The notes beneath the pieces are model-generated. The model was not told the DNA's origin and ran no database searches. It saw nothing but the letters and a program-made list of their open reading frames with translations. DNA of 64,000 nucleotides, from positions 286,669 to 350,668 of the forward strand of contig DHPR01000012.1 of the NCBI GenBank assembly GCA_002410925.1. The letters run 5' to 3'. The stretch is from UBA5359 sp002410925 [NCBI: bacterium UBP13_UBA5359] (GTDB lineage Bacteria > UBP13 > UBA5359). Positions 55,035 through 63,972 of the stretch are shown here, one piece after another; position 1 is the first letter of the stretch; each line of letters begins with the position of its first letter. Position numbers and translations under genes: made by a program.

Positions 55035-55946
55035 ATGATTAAACCCGAAAAATGGAGAATAATAGATCCTTATCAGGTTCCCGGTAAGTATTTCAGAGCA
55101 CAGCTCCACTGTCATACGACCCTCTCTGACGGTCGGTTATCTCCGGCTGAGGCGACGAAGTTCTATTGTCAGCGAGGTTTTTCTATTCTGTGCATTACCG
55201 ACCATGCTCGCCGAACCGATACGGAGGGACTCTCCTCAGAGCAAATAATGGTTATATCCGGCCGGGAAATTACGGTATGCCGCCCTCCCTGGTCGCTGGG
55301 AAAGCATTTAGTGCTGTTAGGCGATGCAACCGGACGGCAGAAAGAGCTGCTTGAAGAGGTTGCCGGCGATCCATTTTTAGGTGTAGCCATGGCGGCACAC
55401 CCTTCCTGGAAGGGTAATTTTGGCAGCGGGCAGTGGGCGGAACGAAATCTGATTGCTTTACCCGGGTTGCGTCTGGTGGAGACGCGTAATCCTCACTCTT
55501 CCGCAAAAGAGGATATGGTTCGCTGGCAGCGGGCTCTTGTGGCCAGAGGCCCGGGGAAGCCTCTTTGGGGAACAGCGGTGGATGATTTGCACGAGCTTCA
55601 TCAGGCCGGCACCGGTTGGGTTGAGGTAAAGATGGCCGGCTTGAACAGAGAGGAGTTTTTTGCTGCCTTGCACAGGGGTTCTTTTTACATGAGCAATGGT
55701 CCTCAGGCCGAATTCAGCGTTGAGGCCGGTGCTATAATTGCCCATAGTCCCGGGGCAGTCATTAATTGCAGTGATGCCGATGGCCGTACTCGTGCGGAAA
55801 AGAAGGATAGATTGGAATACCATCCTTCGGGAGAAGAGGGCTTTTTAATAGTACATTGTCGAGATGAACAAGAAGGCTGGGCCTGCTCCCAGCCATTCTG
55901 GATAATTAAAAATGAAACAGGAGAGAACGATGGATCTGCTGGATAA
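55035..55946 (+). CDS. PHP-domain metal-dependent phosphoesterase
   Basis: About 303 residues. The PHP motif FRAQLHCHTTLSDGRLSP and CITDHARRTD supply metal-binding His and Asp; MAAHPSW and TAVDDLHE complete the site. Substrate unknown; small PHP proteins dephosphorylate nucleotides or sugars. Start either ATG 55032 or 55035 after AGGA. It overlaps the ArnT-like gene by 17 bp. Confidence 0.85.
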   Translation: MIKPEKWRIIDPYQVPGKYFRAQLHCHTTLSDGRLSPAEATKFYCQRGFSILCITDHARRTDTEGLSSEQIMVISGREITVCRPPWSLGKHLVLLGDATGRQKELLEEVAGDPFLGVAMAAHPSWKGNFGSGQWAERNLIALPGLRLVETRNPHSSAKEDMVRWQRALVARGPGKPLWGTAVDDLHELHQAGTGWVEVKMAGLNREEFFAALHRGSFYMSNGPQAEFSVEAGAIIAHSPGAVINCSDADGRTRAEKKDRLEYHPSGEEGFLIVHCRDEQEGWACSQPFWIIKNETGENDGSAG

Positions 55947-57576
55947 TTTGCTGAAAAGAAAAGGCCTGGCAGTGCTGCTGCTGCTGTTGTGGGGGAGTAT
56001 TATTCTTTTTACCGGCATAGGTGCCTTCAGCCTGACTGAAGTGGATGAGGCCCGTTTTGCTGAGGCGGCCAGGGAAATGCTGGTAAGGCAGGAGTTTCTC
56101 AGTCCCTATTTCAATTATGCGCCTTATTTTAACAAGCCGCCGCTTTATATGTGGCTGACCGCTGCGACTTACAGCCTGCTGGGAATCAGCGAGATAACAG
56201 CCCGCTTATGGTCTGCCTTGTTCGGGCTGGGCACTATGCTGGTAGTCTTTGCTATGGGCGAGCTGCTTTTTAACCGCCGGGTAGGATTTATAGCTGCTTT
56301 AATCCTTATAACCGGTCTGCAATGGACAGCCGAATCTCGGCTGGGCCTGCTTAATATAGGCGTCTCCTTTTTTATAACACTCAGTTTGCTGGCGCTGCTG
56401 CTGGCGGTAAAGCGAGAACGCCCGCAGTACTATCTGCTCTTCTTTCTATCGATGGGGTTGGGAGTTCTTATGAAAGGGCCTATTGCGATTATATTTCCCG
56501 GCCTTATAGGGATTCTTTACCTTGTTTATGCCCGACGGTTGAGAGATCTTGCTTCTCCGTGGACTATTGCCGGAGCTTGCCTTATGCTGGCTGTAGCTTT
56601 ACCCTGGCATATAGTTCAATGGCTGCGTTTCGGCCATGATTTTCTGGGGACATACTTTGGTTATCATATGGTGGAGCGGTATACCTGTTCTATTGAAGGA
56701 CATGGAGAACCACAATACTATTATTTGCTGGTGCTGGCGTTGGGGATGCTGCCGTGGAGTGGCTTTATGCCTGGAGCGCTGGCTCTTTCCGGCAGGCTAT
56801 GGCGCAAACACAGGGAGGGAATACTCTTCCTCTTGTTATGGTTCGCTTGCATATACGCTTTTTTTGCCGTCGGCAGGACAAAGCTGCCGGGATATATAAC
56901 TCCTCTTTATCCCTGTTTATCACTCTTTCTGGCCGCCTTTATCGGCAGCAGAGAGGGACAGGGGCGTTGGCTGAGGGTTTCTTATCTCTCATTGTTTATT
57001 CTGGGTTTATTGCTATTGGTAGCTGTACCCGCTCTGCAACAGCAAATTCAGCCGAAGTACCATTTCTATATAAGATTTATCCTCTATATGGGTATAACAT
57101 CTACTGTAGGCGGGCTGGCCGGCTGGCTGCTGTTGCGCCTGGCCCGGCGGACGGATATAGCTATCGCCTTTGGAGCGCTGGTGGCAGTAATTATGGTTGG
57201 CGTGTTGCACCTGGGTGCTCTGCCGATGTGGGATATCCATAAGCCTGTCAAGCCGTTATCCCGGATTGCTGCTACCATTATGAAGCCCGATGATGGTATA
57301 GCCAGTTATAAGCTGGGAGAGAACAGCTCCCCATTCTATTTGCGGCGACATGTGCGATTGTTCGATACGCCCGATCAGCTTTCAAGCTGGCTCTCCTCCT
57401 CCGATGCTCGTTACGCCATGCTGCCGGAGGCAAAGCTGGCAGAGGTGGAGGTGAGCTCCGATAGAAAGCTTATGGTTATCAGCAAATACAGGGAGTATCT
57501 GCTGATAACGAATCGGACGGAGGGAAAAGAGAGATCAAATGCTCGGGATTTGGATGCCCAAAAGGTGAACCGTTAA
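55930..57576 (+). CDS. ArnT-like membrane glycosyltransferase (GT39/GT83 type)
   Basis: A 548-residue enzyme with about 10-12 membrane helices. The first periplasmic loop has EVDEARFAEAAREM (acidic catalytic motif) and NKPPLYMWLTA, both hallmarks of ArnT and related enzymes that transfer a sugar from undecaprenyl phosphate to lipid A or protein. PLPGYI-like KLPGYITPLYPC is also seen. A small C-terminal soluble domain follows. With the ArnC-like and flippase-like genes it makes a lipid-linked-sugar decoration set. Confidence 0.88.
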   Translation: MDLLDNLLKRKGLAVLLLLLWGSIILFTGIGAFSLTEVDEARFAEAAREMLVRQEFLSPYFNYAPYFNKPPLYMWLTAATYSLLGISEITARLWSALFGLGTMLVVFAMGELLFNRRVGFIAALILITGLQWTAESRLGLLNIGVSFFITLSLLALLLAVKRERPQYYLLFFLSMGLGVLMKGPIAIIFPGLIGILYLVYARRLRDLASPWTIAGACLMLAVALPWHIVQWLRFGHDFLGTYFGYHMVERYTCSIEGHGEPQYYYLLVLALGMLPWSGFMPGALALSGRLWRKHREGILFLLLWFACIYAFFAVGRTKLPGYITPLYPCLSLFLAAFIGSREGQGRWLRVSYLSLFILGLLLLVAVPALQQQIQPKYHFYIRFILYMGITSTVGGLAGWLLLRLARRTDIAIAFGALVAVIMVGVLHLGALPMWDIHKPVKPLSRIAATIMKPDDGIASYKLGENSSPFYLRRHVRLFDTPDQLSSWLSSSDARYAMLPEAKLAEVEVSSDRKLMVISKYREYLLITNRTEGKERSNARDLDAQKVNR

Positions 57577-57669
57577 CGGTGAACAGCGCCTGCAGGGTGC
57601 GCAGAGGAGGCATGCATGGAAAACCTGGAACCAACAAATAACCAACAACCGATAACAGCGCCTGCAGGG
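57564..57669. repeat. Short direct and inverted repeats around the pyrK start
   Basis: GGTGAAC occurs at 57564-57570 and 57578-57584 around the palindrome ACCGTTAACGGT (57569-57580). A 16-bp repeat AACAGCGCCTGCAGGG follows at 57582-57597 and again at 57654-57669, the second copy inside the pyrK N-terminal codons. Confidence 0.7.
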
Positions 57670-58578
57670 CGCGATACTGTTCTGCATGAAATCGGCAGAG
57701 TGATAGAAAGCCTGCCGGCATACGGCAAGCATCATATCTTGCGTATCCATGCTCCGAAGAGCGCAGCTGTAATTAAGCCGGGGCAATTTTTGCATATTTA
57801 TTGCAACGGCCCTATCGTGCAAATATCCGAAAGGTTGGTAGATCCTGTTCCGGAACCCTCCGGCTTGAAACGCCTGAAGCGCAAGCCCTTGCTAAGGCGG
57901 CCAATCAGTGTATTCCGCCGCGATTCAGACCAGGGGGAGATCTCTATTCTCTTTCGTCAGGTCGGTTTAGGGACAGAGGCCTTGTCCGCGTATGGAGCTG
58001 GCGATAATGTGGATATCCTGGGACCTCTGGGCCGTGGTTTTGATTTGGACGGTGATGCTCCTGCATTGCTTATAGCCGGGGGTATAGGCATAGCGCCTTT
58101 GACGGCGCTGGCGGCAGAGCTTCTTGGGCGAGGGCGTTCGGTAACGGTGCTGGCCGGGATGAGAGATGCTCTTTCCTTCCCGTTGCTGCTGGACAACAGC
58201 AGCACGATCCTGGGCTGCAAAGCCGGCATAGCTCTGATGTGTGAAATGGGCGCAGTTTCAGCTGTAGCTTCAGAGGCGGGCGAGCCGGGAACGCATCCGG
58301 GGCTGGTCACCGGATTACTGGAGATATTTCTGGAGCAAGAGAGAGCAGAGGATTATGAAGCCTTTGTATGTGGACCCGGGATAATGATGGCTCGGGTATC
58401 GAAGATGCTGACGGAGGCGGGAGTGCCGGGACAGGCTCTGCTTGAAGAACGTATGGGTTGCGGTATAGGTGCCTGTATGGCCTGTGTCTGCCGCACCCGG
58501 ACAAGAGGGGAAGAGACTAAATACAGCCGGGTATGCGTCGACGGGCCGGTGTTTGATATCAAGGAGGTGGTCTGGTGA
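57616..58578 (+). CDS. pyrK: Dihydroorotate dehydrogenase electron-transfer subunit
   Basis: FAD and [2Fe-2S] protein passing electrons from PyrD to NAD+, 320 residues, longer than the usual 250-290. Flavin motif LLRRPISVFRRD, NAD motif LLIAGGIGIAPLTAL and the iron-sulfur cysteines in ERMGCGIGACMACVC plus YSRVCVDGPVF. The first 20 or so residues are an unusual, low-conservation stretch encoded across a repeat. GGAGG before the ATG. Overlaps pyrD. Confidence 0.95.
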   Translation: MENLEPTNNQQPITAPAGRDTVLHEIGRVIESLPAYGKHHILRIHAPKSAAVIKPGQFLHIYCNGPIVQISERLVDPVPEPSGLKRLKRKPLLRRPISVFRRDSDQGEISILFRQVGLGTEALSAYGAGDNVDILGPLGRGFDLDGDAPALLIAGGIGIAPLTALAAELLGRGRSVTVLAGMRDALSFPLLLDNSSTILGCKAGIALMCEMGAVSAVASEAGEPGTHPGLVTGLLEIFLEQERAEDYEAFVCGPGIMMARVSKMLTEAGVPGQALLEERMGCGIGACMACVCRTRTRGEETKYSRVCVDGPVFDIKEVVW

Positions 58579-59546
58579 TGACGGGGGGTGTCAGAACGAA
58601 TCTTGAGGTTGCCGGAGTAAGCTTGAAAAACCCGGTGCTGATCGCTTCCGGAGTTTGCGGATATGGCCTGGATTTTCGGCGTCTGGCCGATTACCGGCCG
58701 GAGGCTGTCGGAGGGTTAGTTCTTAAAGGAACCACGCTGAAACCGCGTGACGGTAATCCTCCTGTCAGGCTGGTGGAAACAGCCGGGGGAGTGCTCAATT
58801 CTATCGGCTTGCAGAATATCGGCGTGGATGCTCTTATCAGTGATGTGCTGCCGCAACTGGCCGGAAACAGCTCGGCAGTAATCTTGAATATAGCCGGACA
58901 TGAGATGGGAGAGTATGTCACTGTAGCAGAGCGTCTGGCTGCCGTCGGCGGGTTCAATGCCCTGGAAGTCAACATCTCCTGCCCCAACGTCGCCAAAGGC
59001 GGCATGGCTTTTGGCACAGAGCCCTGTACGGCGGCGGAGGTAATAGGCGCAGTGTCACGTGCCGTGAGCGGCCGGTTCCCCGTGATAGCCAAGCTCTCTT
59101 CTGCGGCCGGTGATATTGCCGCTGTTGGTTTGGCCTGTGTGCAAGCCGGGGCCGATGCCCTCTCGCTTATCAATACCGTTCCCGGCATGGCCATAGATGC
59201 CCGTCGTCGCCGGCCGGTGCTGGCCAATGGAGTTGGAGGCCTCTCCGGTCCTGCTATAAAACCCATAGCTTTGCTTAGGGTACGGCAGGTGTTTCTGGCA
59301 CTGAAAAAAGCCCATAAGAATATTCCTCTTATCGGCATGGGCGGTATAGTTACTGCTGAGGATGCTATGGAGTTCATCCTGGCCGGAGCCACAGCGGTAC
59401 AGATAGGCACAGCTACCTTCTACGATCCTCAGATAGGAGCCAGAGTGGCCGAGGGACTGGAAGAGATTCTGCTGGATAATTATCGTTGCAGCGGCCAGGA
59501 TAAAGACCTGGATATACGACACTATATCGGAGCCCTGGAGGATTAG
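58575..59546 (+). CDS. pyrD: Dihydroorotate dehydrogenase, class 1B catalytic subunit
   Basis: FMN-dependent enzyme of pyrimidine synthesis, 323 residues. FKNPVL-like LKNPVLIASGVCGYG, catalytic Cys in EVNISCPNVAKGG, and FMN-binding GMGGIVTAEDAMEFILAGA. GTG or ATG start behind GGAGG, overlapping pyrK by 4 bp. Pairing with pyrK makes it the NAD+-linked 1B type. Other pyr genes are not in the window. Confidence 0.96.
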   Translation: MMTGGVRTNLEVAGVSLKNPVLIASGVCGYGLDFRRLADYRPEAVGGLVLKGTTLKPRDGNPPVRLVETAGGVLNSIGLQNIGVDALISDVLPQLAGNSSAVILNIAGHEMGEYVTVAERLAAVGGFNALEVNISCPNVAKGGMAFGTEPCTAAEVIGAVSRAVSGRFPVIAKLSSAAGDIAAVGLACVQAGADALSLINTVPGMAIDARRRRPVLANGVGGLSGPAIKPIALLRVRQVFLALKKAHKNIPLIGMGGIVTAEDAMEFILAGATAVQIGTATFYDPQIGARVAEGLEEILLDNYRCSGQDKDLDIRHYIGALED

Positions 59547-59595
59547 AGAAGAAGAGTGGAGTATGAGCGCCATACGTTTAGCATATAGGCCGGCT

Positions 59596-60279
59596 TTAAC
59601 TCGATAGCTTGAGAATAAGAGCATCGAGGTTCTCATACATTTCTGCGGGGTCACCGTAAATGGCCACAGCTCCTCCGAGTTCATTGGACTGGAAAGCGCC
59701 TGTAAGCAAAGCTACACAGCGTAATCCGACAGCATTTGCAGAGGCTATATCATAAGGGGTATCTCCAACTGCCGTTAGCGATTCAACCGGCAGAGAGAGC
59801 CGTTCCAGCATGCTCTTGAAGATATCCGAGGCAGGCTTTGTCTGTTCGACATCGGAGGCGGTAATGACCGTATCCACTATATCGCTTGCTCCCAGCAGCG
59901 CTATATATCGTCGGATCTCATGGCCTTTACCGGAACTGGCCAAGCCCAGTTTAAAACCGCGGCTTTTAATTTCGTTCAGCAGCAGGGCGGCCATAGGGAA
60001 AGTCCGGACCCGATGAAGATATTTTTCTCGAAAAATATCGCTATGGCGTTTATCGATGCGAGTGATCATGGTTGCCAGGGTTGCCGCATCCAGTTTCTCA
60101 TCAGCCAGAAGATAGGGCACCAGCTTGTCGCCCCCTTTGCCGATCTGATCGTGGATAACAGCGCGGCCCTGCGCCAATCCGGCTTCAGCAAAAGCTGAAT
60201 ACCAAGCCTCTACATGAAAACCGACACTATCCACCAGTGTGCCATCAACATCAAAAATGAAGCCTTTGAGCTCAGTCAT
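59596..60279 (-). CDS. HAD-superfamily hydrolase (phosphatase)
   Basis: A 227-residue phosphatase of the phosphoglycolate/beta-phosphoglucomutase type. Motif I FDVDGTLVDS, motif II LASSGKGHE, motif III Lys in TKPASDI and motif IV GDTPYDIASA are all present. A helical cap lies between motifs I and II. Substrate unknown. Convergent with pyrD and divergent from the next gene. Confidence 0.9.
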   Translation of the reverse strand: MTELKGFIFDVDGTLVDSVGFHVEAWYSAFAEAGLAQGRAVIHDQIGKGGDKLVPYLLADEKLDAATLATMITRIDKRHSDIFREKYLHRVRTFPMAALLLNEIKSRGFKLGLASSGKGHEIRRYIALLGASDIVDTVITASDVEQTKPASDIFKSMLERLSLPVESLTAVGDTPYDIASANAVGLRCVALLTGAFQSNELGGAVAIYGDPAEMYENLDALILKLSS

Positions 60280-60321
60280 ATTTCCTCCTTACGACCAGCT
60301 ATATACCCTTAATCATGTGAA

Positions 60322-60351
60322 TTGACACTCCTTATCCTTTTAAGCTAGAAT
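60322..60351 (+). promoter_or_regulatory. Promoter of the acyl-ACP-reductase-like gene
   Basis: TTGACA (60322-60327) and TAGAAT (60346-60351) with an 18-bp spacer; the start codon is about 130 bp downstream. Confidence 0.6.
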
Positions 60352-60479
60352 TACAGAAGCGTGGCAGAAAGACCGAACGGCGGTAAGTATGCTCGACGGC
60401 AGGCTTGGATCCAGGCATATCTGTATCGGTGAAAGTTCTGGGACCATGGATTAGAAATCAGGAATAGAGGAAGCATGAA

Positions 60480-61553
60480 ATGGAACGCTTTGCTTTTATA
60501 TTACACCCTTTAACGCTGGATGATGTGCGCCGCTGGCAGCCGGCGGTTGCTGACAGGCCAGATGCCGTGCTGGAAAAGATGCTGGAGGGGATGCCTCCCT
60601 TTAAAGTATCGCATGTAACCGGCATACGCTCTGCCGCCGGAGCCGAGGCGGAAGGATGGTTTGTGGGCTGTCCGTTGACAGCACGGCAAATGATGGCGCT
60701 GGATGCGGATTTTGTTATAAAGAAGATTATCGAGGCTGCCGCTATGGCGGAGACGCTGGGGGCCGGTATAGTTGGCCTGGGAGCGTTCACGGCCGTAGTA
60801 GGAGATGGTGGCATAACGGTATCCAGGAACATAAATATCCCTGTGACCACCGGCAATAGTTATACTGTAGCCACTGCCGTGGAGGGGGCTCTTCATGGTG
60901 CGGAGTTGATGGGCATAGACCCATCTGCAGCCACTGTAGCCGTAGTGGGCGCTAATGGATCCATCGGCAAGGTTTGCTCATGTATCATGGCAGATAAAAC
61001 GGCTGCACTAAAGCTGGTGGGGCGCAGGATTGAAGCATTGGAAGCTCTGGCTGCAGATCTTGATGGACGTAAAGCGGTCGTCTCCGCCACTACCGATATA
61101 AAGGCCGGTCTGGCTGCGGCGGATATAATCCTGACCGTTACCAGCGCCACAGATGTTATTATCGAAGCTGACGACCTTAAGAGCGGCGCTGTAGTTTGTG
61201 ATGTTTCCAGGCCGCGTAACGTCTCTCGGCAGGTATCTGAAAGCCGTAATGATGTGTTGGTCATCGAGGGAGGAGTGGTGGCTGTTCCCGGAGAGGTGGA
61301 GTTCAATTTTAGCTTTGGCTTTCCTCCGCGAACGGCTTATGCCTGTATGTCGGAAACTATATTGCTGGCTCTGGATCAGCGTTATGAATCCTTTACTTTA
61401 GGCAAGGATATCTCGCTTAAACAGGTGAAAGATATCTCGGCCATGGCCGACAGGCACGGGTTTAAATTAGCTGGGTTCCGTAGCTTCGAGCGAGCTCTTT
61501 CTTCGGAACAGATTGCGGCCATAAGGCGCAATGCCGGCCGGTCGGCGTTATAA
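60480..61553 (+). CDS. Acyl-ACP-reductase-like dehydrogenase (COG5322 family)
   Basis: A 357-residue Rossmann protein clearly similar to cyanobacterial long-chain acyl-ACP reductase: FAFILHPLTLDDVRRW at the start, VTTGNSYTVATAVEGAL, NADP motif VAVVGANGSIGKVC, VIEGGVVAVPGEVEF, and AYACMSETILLAL with Cys289 aligned to the catalytic Cys of that enzyme. Relatives in Clostridia are usually labelled amino-acid or shikimate dehydrogenases. No aldehyde-deformylating oxygenase gene is nearby. It has its own promoter; GAGGAA precedes the ATG. Confidence 0.75.
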   Translation: MERFAFILHPLTLDDVRRWQPAVADRPDAVLEKMLEGMPPFKVSHVTGIRSAAGAEAEGWFVGCPLTARQMMALDADFVIKKIIEAAAMAETLGAGIVGLGAFTAVVGDGGITVSRNINIPVTTGNSYTVATAVEGALHGAELMGIDPSAATVAVVGANGSIGKVCSCIMADKTAALKLVGRRIEALEALAADLDGRKAVVSATTDIKAGLAAADIILTVTSATDVIIEADDLKSGAVVCDVSRPRNVSRQVSESRNDVLVIEGGVVAVPGEVEFNFSFGFPPRTAYACMSETILLALDQRYESFTLGKDISLKQVKDISAMADRHGFKLAGFRSFERALSSEQIAAIRRNAGRSAL

Positions 61554-61586
61554 ATATTTTGTCACAATCAATTTTCGGCACGAGTT

Positions 61587-61615
61587 TTGACAAAGATTAT
61601 CAGTTGTTATATAAT
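61587..61615 (+). promoter_or_regulatory. Consensus promoter of greA
   Basis: TTGACA (61587-61592) and TATAAT (61610-61615) with 17-bp spacing, a perfect housekeeping-sigma consensus. Confidence 0.9.
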
Positions 61616-61655
61616 CCTTTTTAAACATGGGGGTTCTGGCATTTAATGGCAATTT

Positions 61656-61675
61656 GCACTGGCGCAAGCCAGTGC
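61656..61675 (+). promoter_or_regulatory. GNRA-tetraloop hairpin in the greA leader
   Basis: GCACTGGC-GCAA-GCCAGTGC followed by TTCTTCG. It lies about 40 bp after the likely transcription start and 35 bp before the greA ATG. It could be an attenuator or a leader stabiliser. Confidence 0.45.
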
Positions 61676-61709
61676 TTCTTCGTAAAATGCTGAAGGAGTG
61701 TTTGCATAG

Positions 61710-62177
61710 ATGGAAAAAGAGACCTATCTTACTCCGGAAGGCCTGAAGAAGCTTGAGGATGAGCTGGAGCATCTCAAGTCCTTCCATCGCAAGGAGATTG
61801 CCGAACGTATCCGGCAAGCCAAGGATTTCGGCGAGATATCCGAAAATCCGGAATATGAGGCGGCTAAGAATGAACAGGCCTTTCTGGAAGGCCGTATACT
61901 TACCTTGGAGAAGCTGCTTCGCAATGCTAAGCTCATAGATGAAACAGAGCGTCACACGAAGGTTAATATCGGTTCTCGTGTCCGGCTACGCGATATGGAA
62001 ACAAAGGAAGAGTTTGATTATACCATAGTCGGCTCAGCCGAGGCGGATCCTGCTCGTAACAAGATTTCCAACGAATCTCCGGTGGGCAGGGCTATCATGA
62101 ATGCCGGTAAGGGAAAGGTTGTCGAGGTCGATACACCGCAGGGAAGTTTGAAGTATAAGATAATATCGGTAAAATAG
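61710..62177 (+). CDS. greA: Transcription elongation factor GreA
   Basis: 155 residues, full length. N-terminal coiled coil (LTPEGLKKLEDELEHLKSFH ... DFGEISENPEYEAAKNEQAF with the acidic tip) and C-terminal FKBP-like domain (PVGRAIMNAGKGKVVEV). It rescues backtracked RNA polymerase. GGAG 11 nt upstream. A terminator follows, and lysS comes next, a common pair. Confidence 0.97.
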   Translation: MEKETYLTPEGLKKLEDELEHLKSFHRKEIAERIRQAKDFGEISENPEYEAAKNEQAFLEGRILTLEKLLRNAKLIDETERHTKVNIGSRVRLRDMETKEEFDYTIVGSAEADPARNKISNESPVGRAIMNAGKGKVVEVDTPQGSLKYKIISVK

Positions 62178-62198
62178 TAGAAAGTATGTTCAATCTAT

Positions 62199-62225
62199 AA
62201 GCCCGCGGCATTGCGGGCTTCTTTC
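62199..62225 (+). terminator. Intrinsic terminator after greA
   Basis: AAGCCCGC (62199-62206) pairs with GCGGGCTT (62213-62220), followed by CTTTC. The T-run is imperfect, so lysS may receive read-through transcription. Confidence 0.75.
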
Positions 62226-62255
62226 TGTCTGTTAAGCGAGGTAGGGTGAAGACTT

Positions 62256-63839
62256 ATGGAATTACATTGGGCTGATTGGATGGCAGCCGAGGCACTGGGA
62301 ACACGAGGAACGCTGCATAGGGTAGCTACCGGCATAACCCCTTCAGGTCCTATTCACTTAGGTAATATTCGCGAGGTTATGACAGCCGATCTGGTGTATC
62401 GTAGTTTACAAAGCAAGAATATAGATCCTGATCTTATCTATATTGCCGATAGCTTCGATCCGTTAAGGAAGGTGTATCCCTTCCTTCCGGAAAGCTATCG
62501 GCAATATATCGGGAAGCCCCTGGCGCATATTCCGGATCCGCAGGGCTGCTGCGATAACTATGCTGAGCATTTTTTACAGCCCTTTCTTTGTGCTCTGGAG
62601 GAGCTGGGAATAAAGCCGCGGGTGCTAAGAGCAGATCGTCTATACAAAGAGGGCGCTTATACGAATGTGATAACCGAGGCTATGTCTTGTCGGGAAAAGA
62701 TATCCTCTCTTCTATCAGAAGTTTCCGGTCGTGAAATGCCGCTGAACTGGTCACCTCTTAATGCCCTTTGTCGGCAGTGTGGTAGGCTGAGCGGATCTGC
62801 CATAACAGGATTCAGGCCGGAACAGCATCAAGTAGATTATATCTGCGATTGTGGGTATGAAGGTACGGCTGATTACTCCATCGGAGAAGCCAAACTGGTC
62901 TGGAGAGTGGATTGGCCGGCGCGGTGGAAAGCGCTGAATATCACTATGGAGCCTTTCGGTAAGGATCATGCCGCTCCGGGCGGGTCATACGATACGGGTG
63001 TGCGTATCAGCCGCGAAGTCTTTGGTTATGAGCCTCCTTTCCCTATGGTTTACGAATGGATATATCTCAAAGGCCAGGGTGCCATGTCCAGCTCGACCGG
63101 AGTAGCCGTTTCCATTGAAGATCTGCTGGAGCTGATTCCGCCGCAGGTGGTCCGTTATCTGATTGCCCGAGCCCGACCGGAGAAGCATATCGAATTCGAT
63201 CCGGGCCAGGCATTGATAAATCTGCTAGAGGAATACGATAAGCTGGAGCGAATTCACTTTGGTGAAGAGCCGGCCGATGAGGCCAGTGCAGCTCAGGCAG
63301 GAAGACTTTATTCTCTAAGCCAGCCCGATGGCGAGGGTGAAGCCAGGCAGATGCGGATTCCTTTTCGGCATATGGTTGTTTCTGCTCAGATTGCCCGCGG
63401 CAGTTTCGGGCGCTTGAAAGAGGTTTTGAGCCGCAGCGGTTATGAGCAGGCTTTGCAGGATGAGGAGAGGACGAGGCGTGAGATGGAATACGCTCTGGTA
63501 TGGCTGGATAAATATGCACCGCCTGCGTTTATCTTTGAGGTTCGGGAAAAGCTTCCGAAAGAGGCCGGGTTGTTAAGCGCCGCACAGCGTCGGGCGTTGT
63601 TGCAAGTGGCTGAAAGGCTGGAGGGCTATAATCCAGATGCCAAAGAGCTGGAAAGCATGCTTTATACTGTAGCCGGTGAATCGGGGCTGAAATCCACACA
63701 GCTCTTTCAGGCGATTTACACGGTTATACTGGGCCAGAAATCAGGCCCCAGAGCGGCACCTTTTATCCTCTCTCTGGAAAGAGATTTTATTGTAAAAAGG
63801 TTACGGCAGGCTGCTGCAACGGAAGAGGAAAAGGCGTAG
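62256..63839 (+). CDS. lysS: Lysyl-tRNA synthetase, class I
   Basis: The archaeal-type (LysK) enzyme, 527 residues, not the class II enzyme of most bacteria. HIGH motif is PSGPIHLGN, KMSKS-type motif is AMSSSTGVA, and a zinc-ribbon-like CRQCG with CDCG lies between them. The C-terminal anticodon-binding helices are present. Class I LysRS occurs in some bacterial lineages in place of class II. It starts 78 bp after greA. Confidence 0.96.
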   Translation: MELHWADWMAAEALGTRGTLHRVATGITPSGPIHLGNIREVMTADLVYRSLQSKNIDPDLIYIADSFDPLRKVYPFLPESYRQYIGKPLAHIPDPQGCCDNYAEHFLQPFLCALEELGIKPRVLRADRLYKEGAYTNVITEAMSCREKISSLLSEVSGREMPLNWSPLNALCRQCGRLSGSAITGFRPEQHQVDYICDCGYEGTADYSIGEAKLVWRVDWPARWKALNITMEPFGKDHAAPGGSYDTGVRISREVFGYEPPFPMVYEWIYLKGQGAMSSSTGVAVSIEDLLELIPPQVVRYLIARARPEKHIEFDPGQALINLLEEYDKLERIHFGEEPADEASAAQAGRLYSLSQPDGEGEARQMRIPFRHMVVSAQIARGSFGRLKEVLSRSGYEQALQDEERTRREMEYALVWLDKYAPPAFIFEVREKLPKEAGLLSAAQRRALLQVAERLEGYNPDAKELESMLYTVAGESGLKSTQLFQAIYTVILGQKSGPRAAPFILSLERDFIVKRLRQAAATEEEKA

Positions 63840-63943
63840 CCTGCGGCAAAATATCTTCCGGGTTTAAAAACGTGAAATAAGTGCTTGAACGAAGGCTGTA
63901 TTTATCAATGGATGAAATCCGAATTTTGATGGCTTGAGATGAC

Positions 63944-63972
63944 TTGACATGAAAAGTGCGATGGTGTAACAT
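63944..63972 (+). promoter_or_regulatory. Strong promoter at the right edge
   Basis: TTGACA (63944-63949) and TAACAT (63967-63972) with 17-bp spacing, in gene-free DNA after lysS. The transcript runs out of the window; an rRNA or tRNA operon is a common gene set after lysS, but nothing here proves it. Confidence 0.6.

Noticed and set aside
58691-59410. 239-codon frame antisense to pyrD
   Set aside because: Ala/Thr/Pro-rich shadow of an unmistakable pyrD coding sequence.
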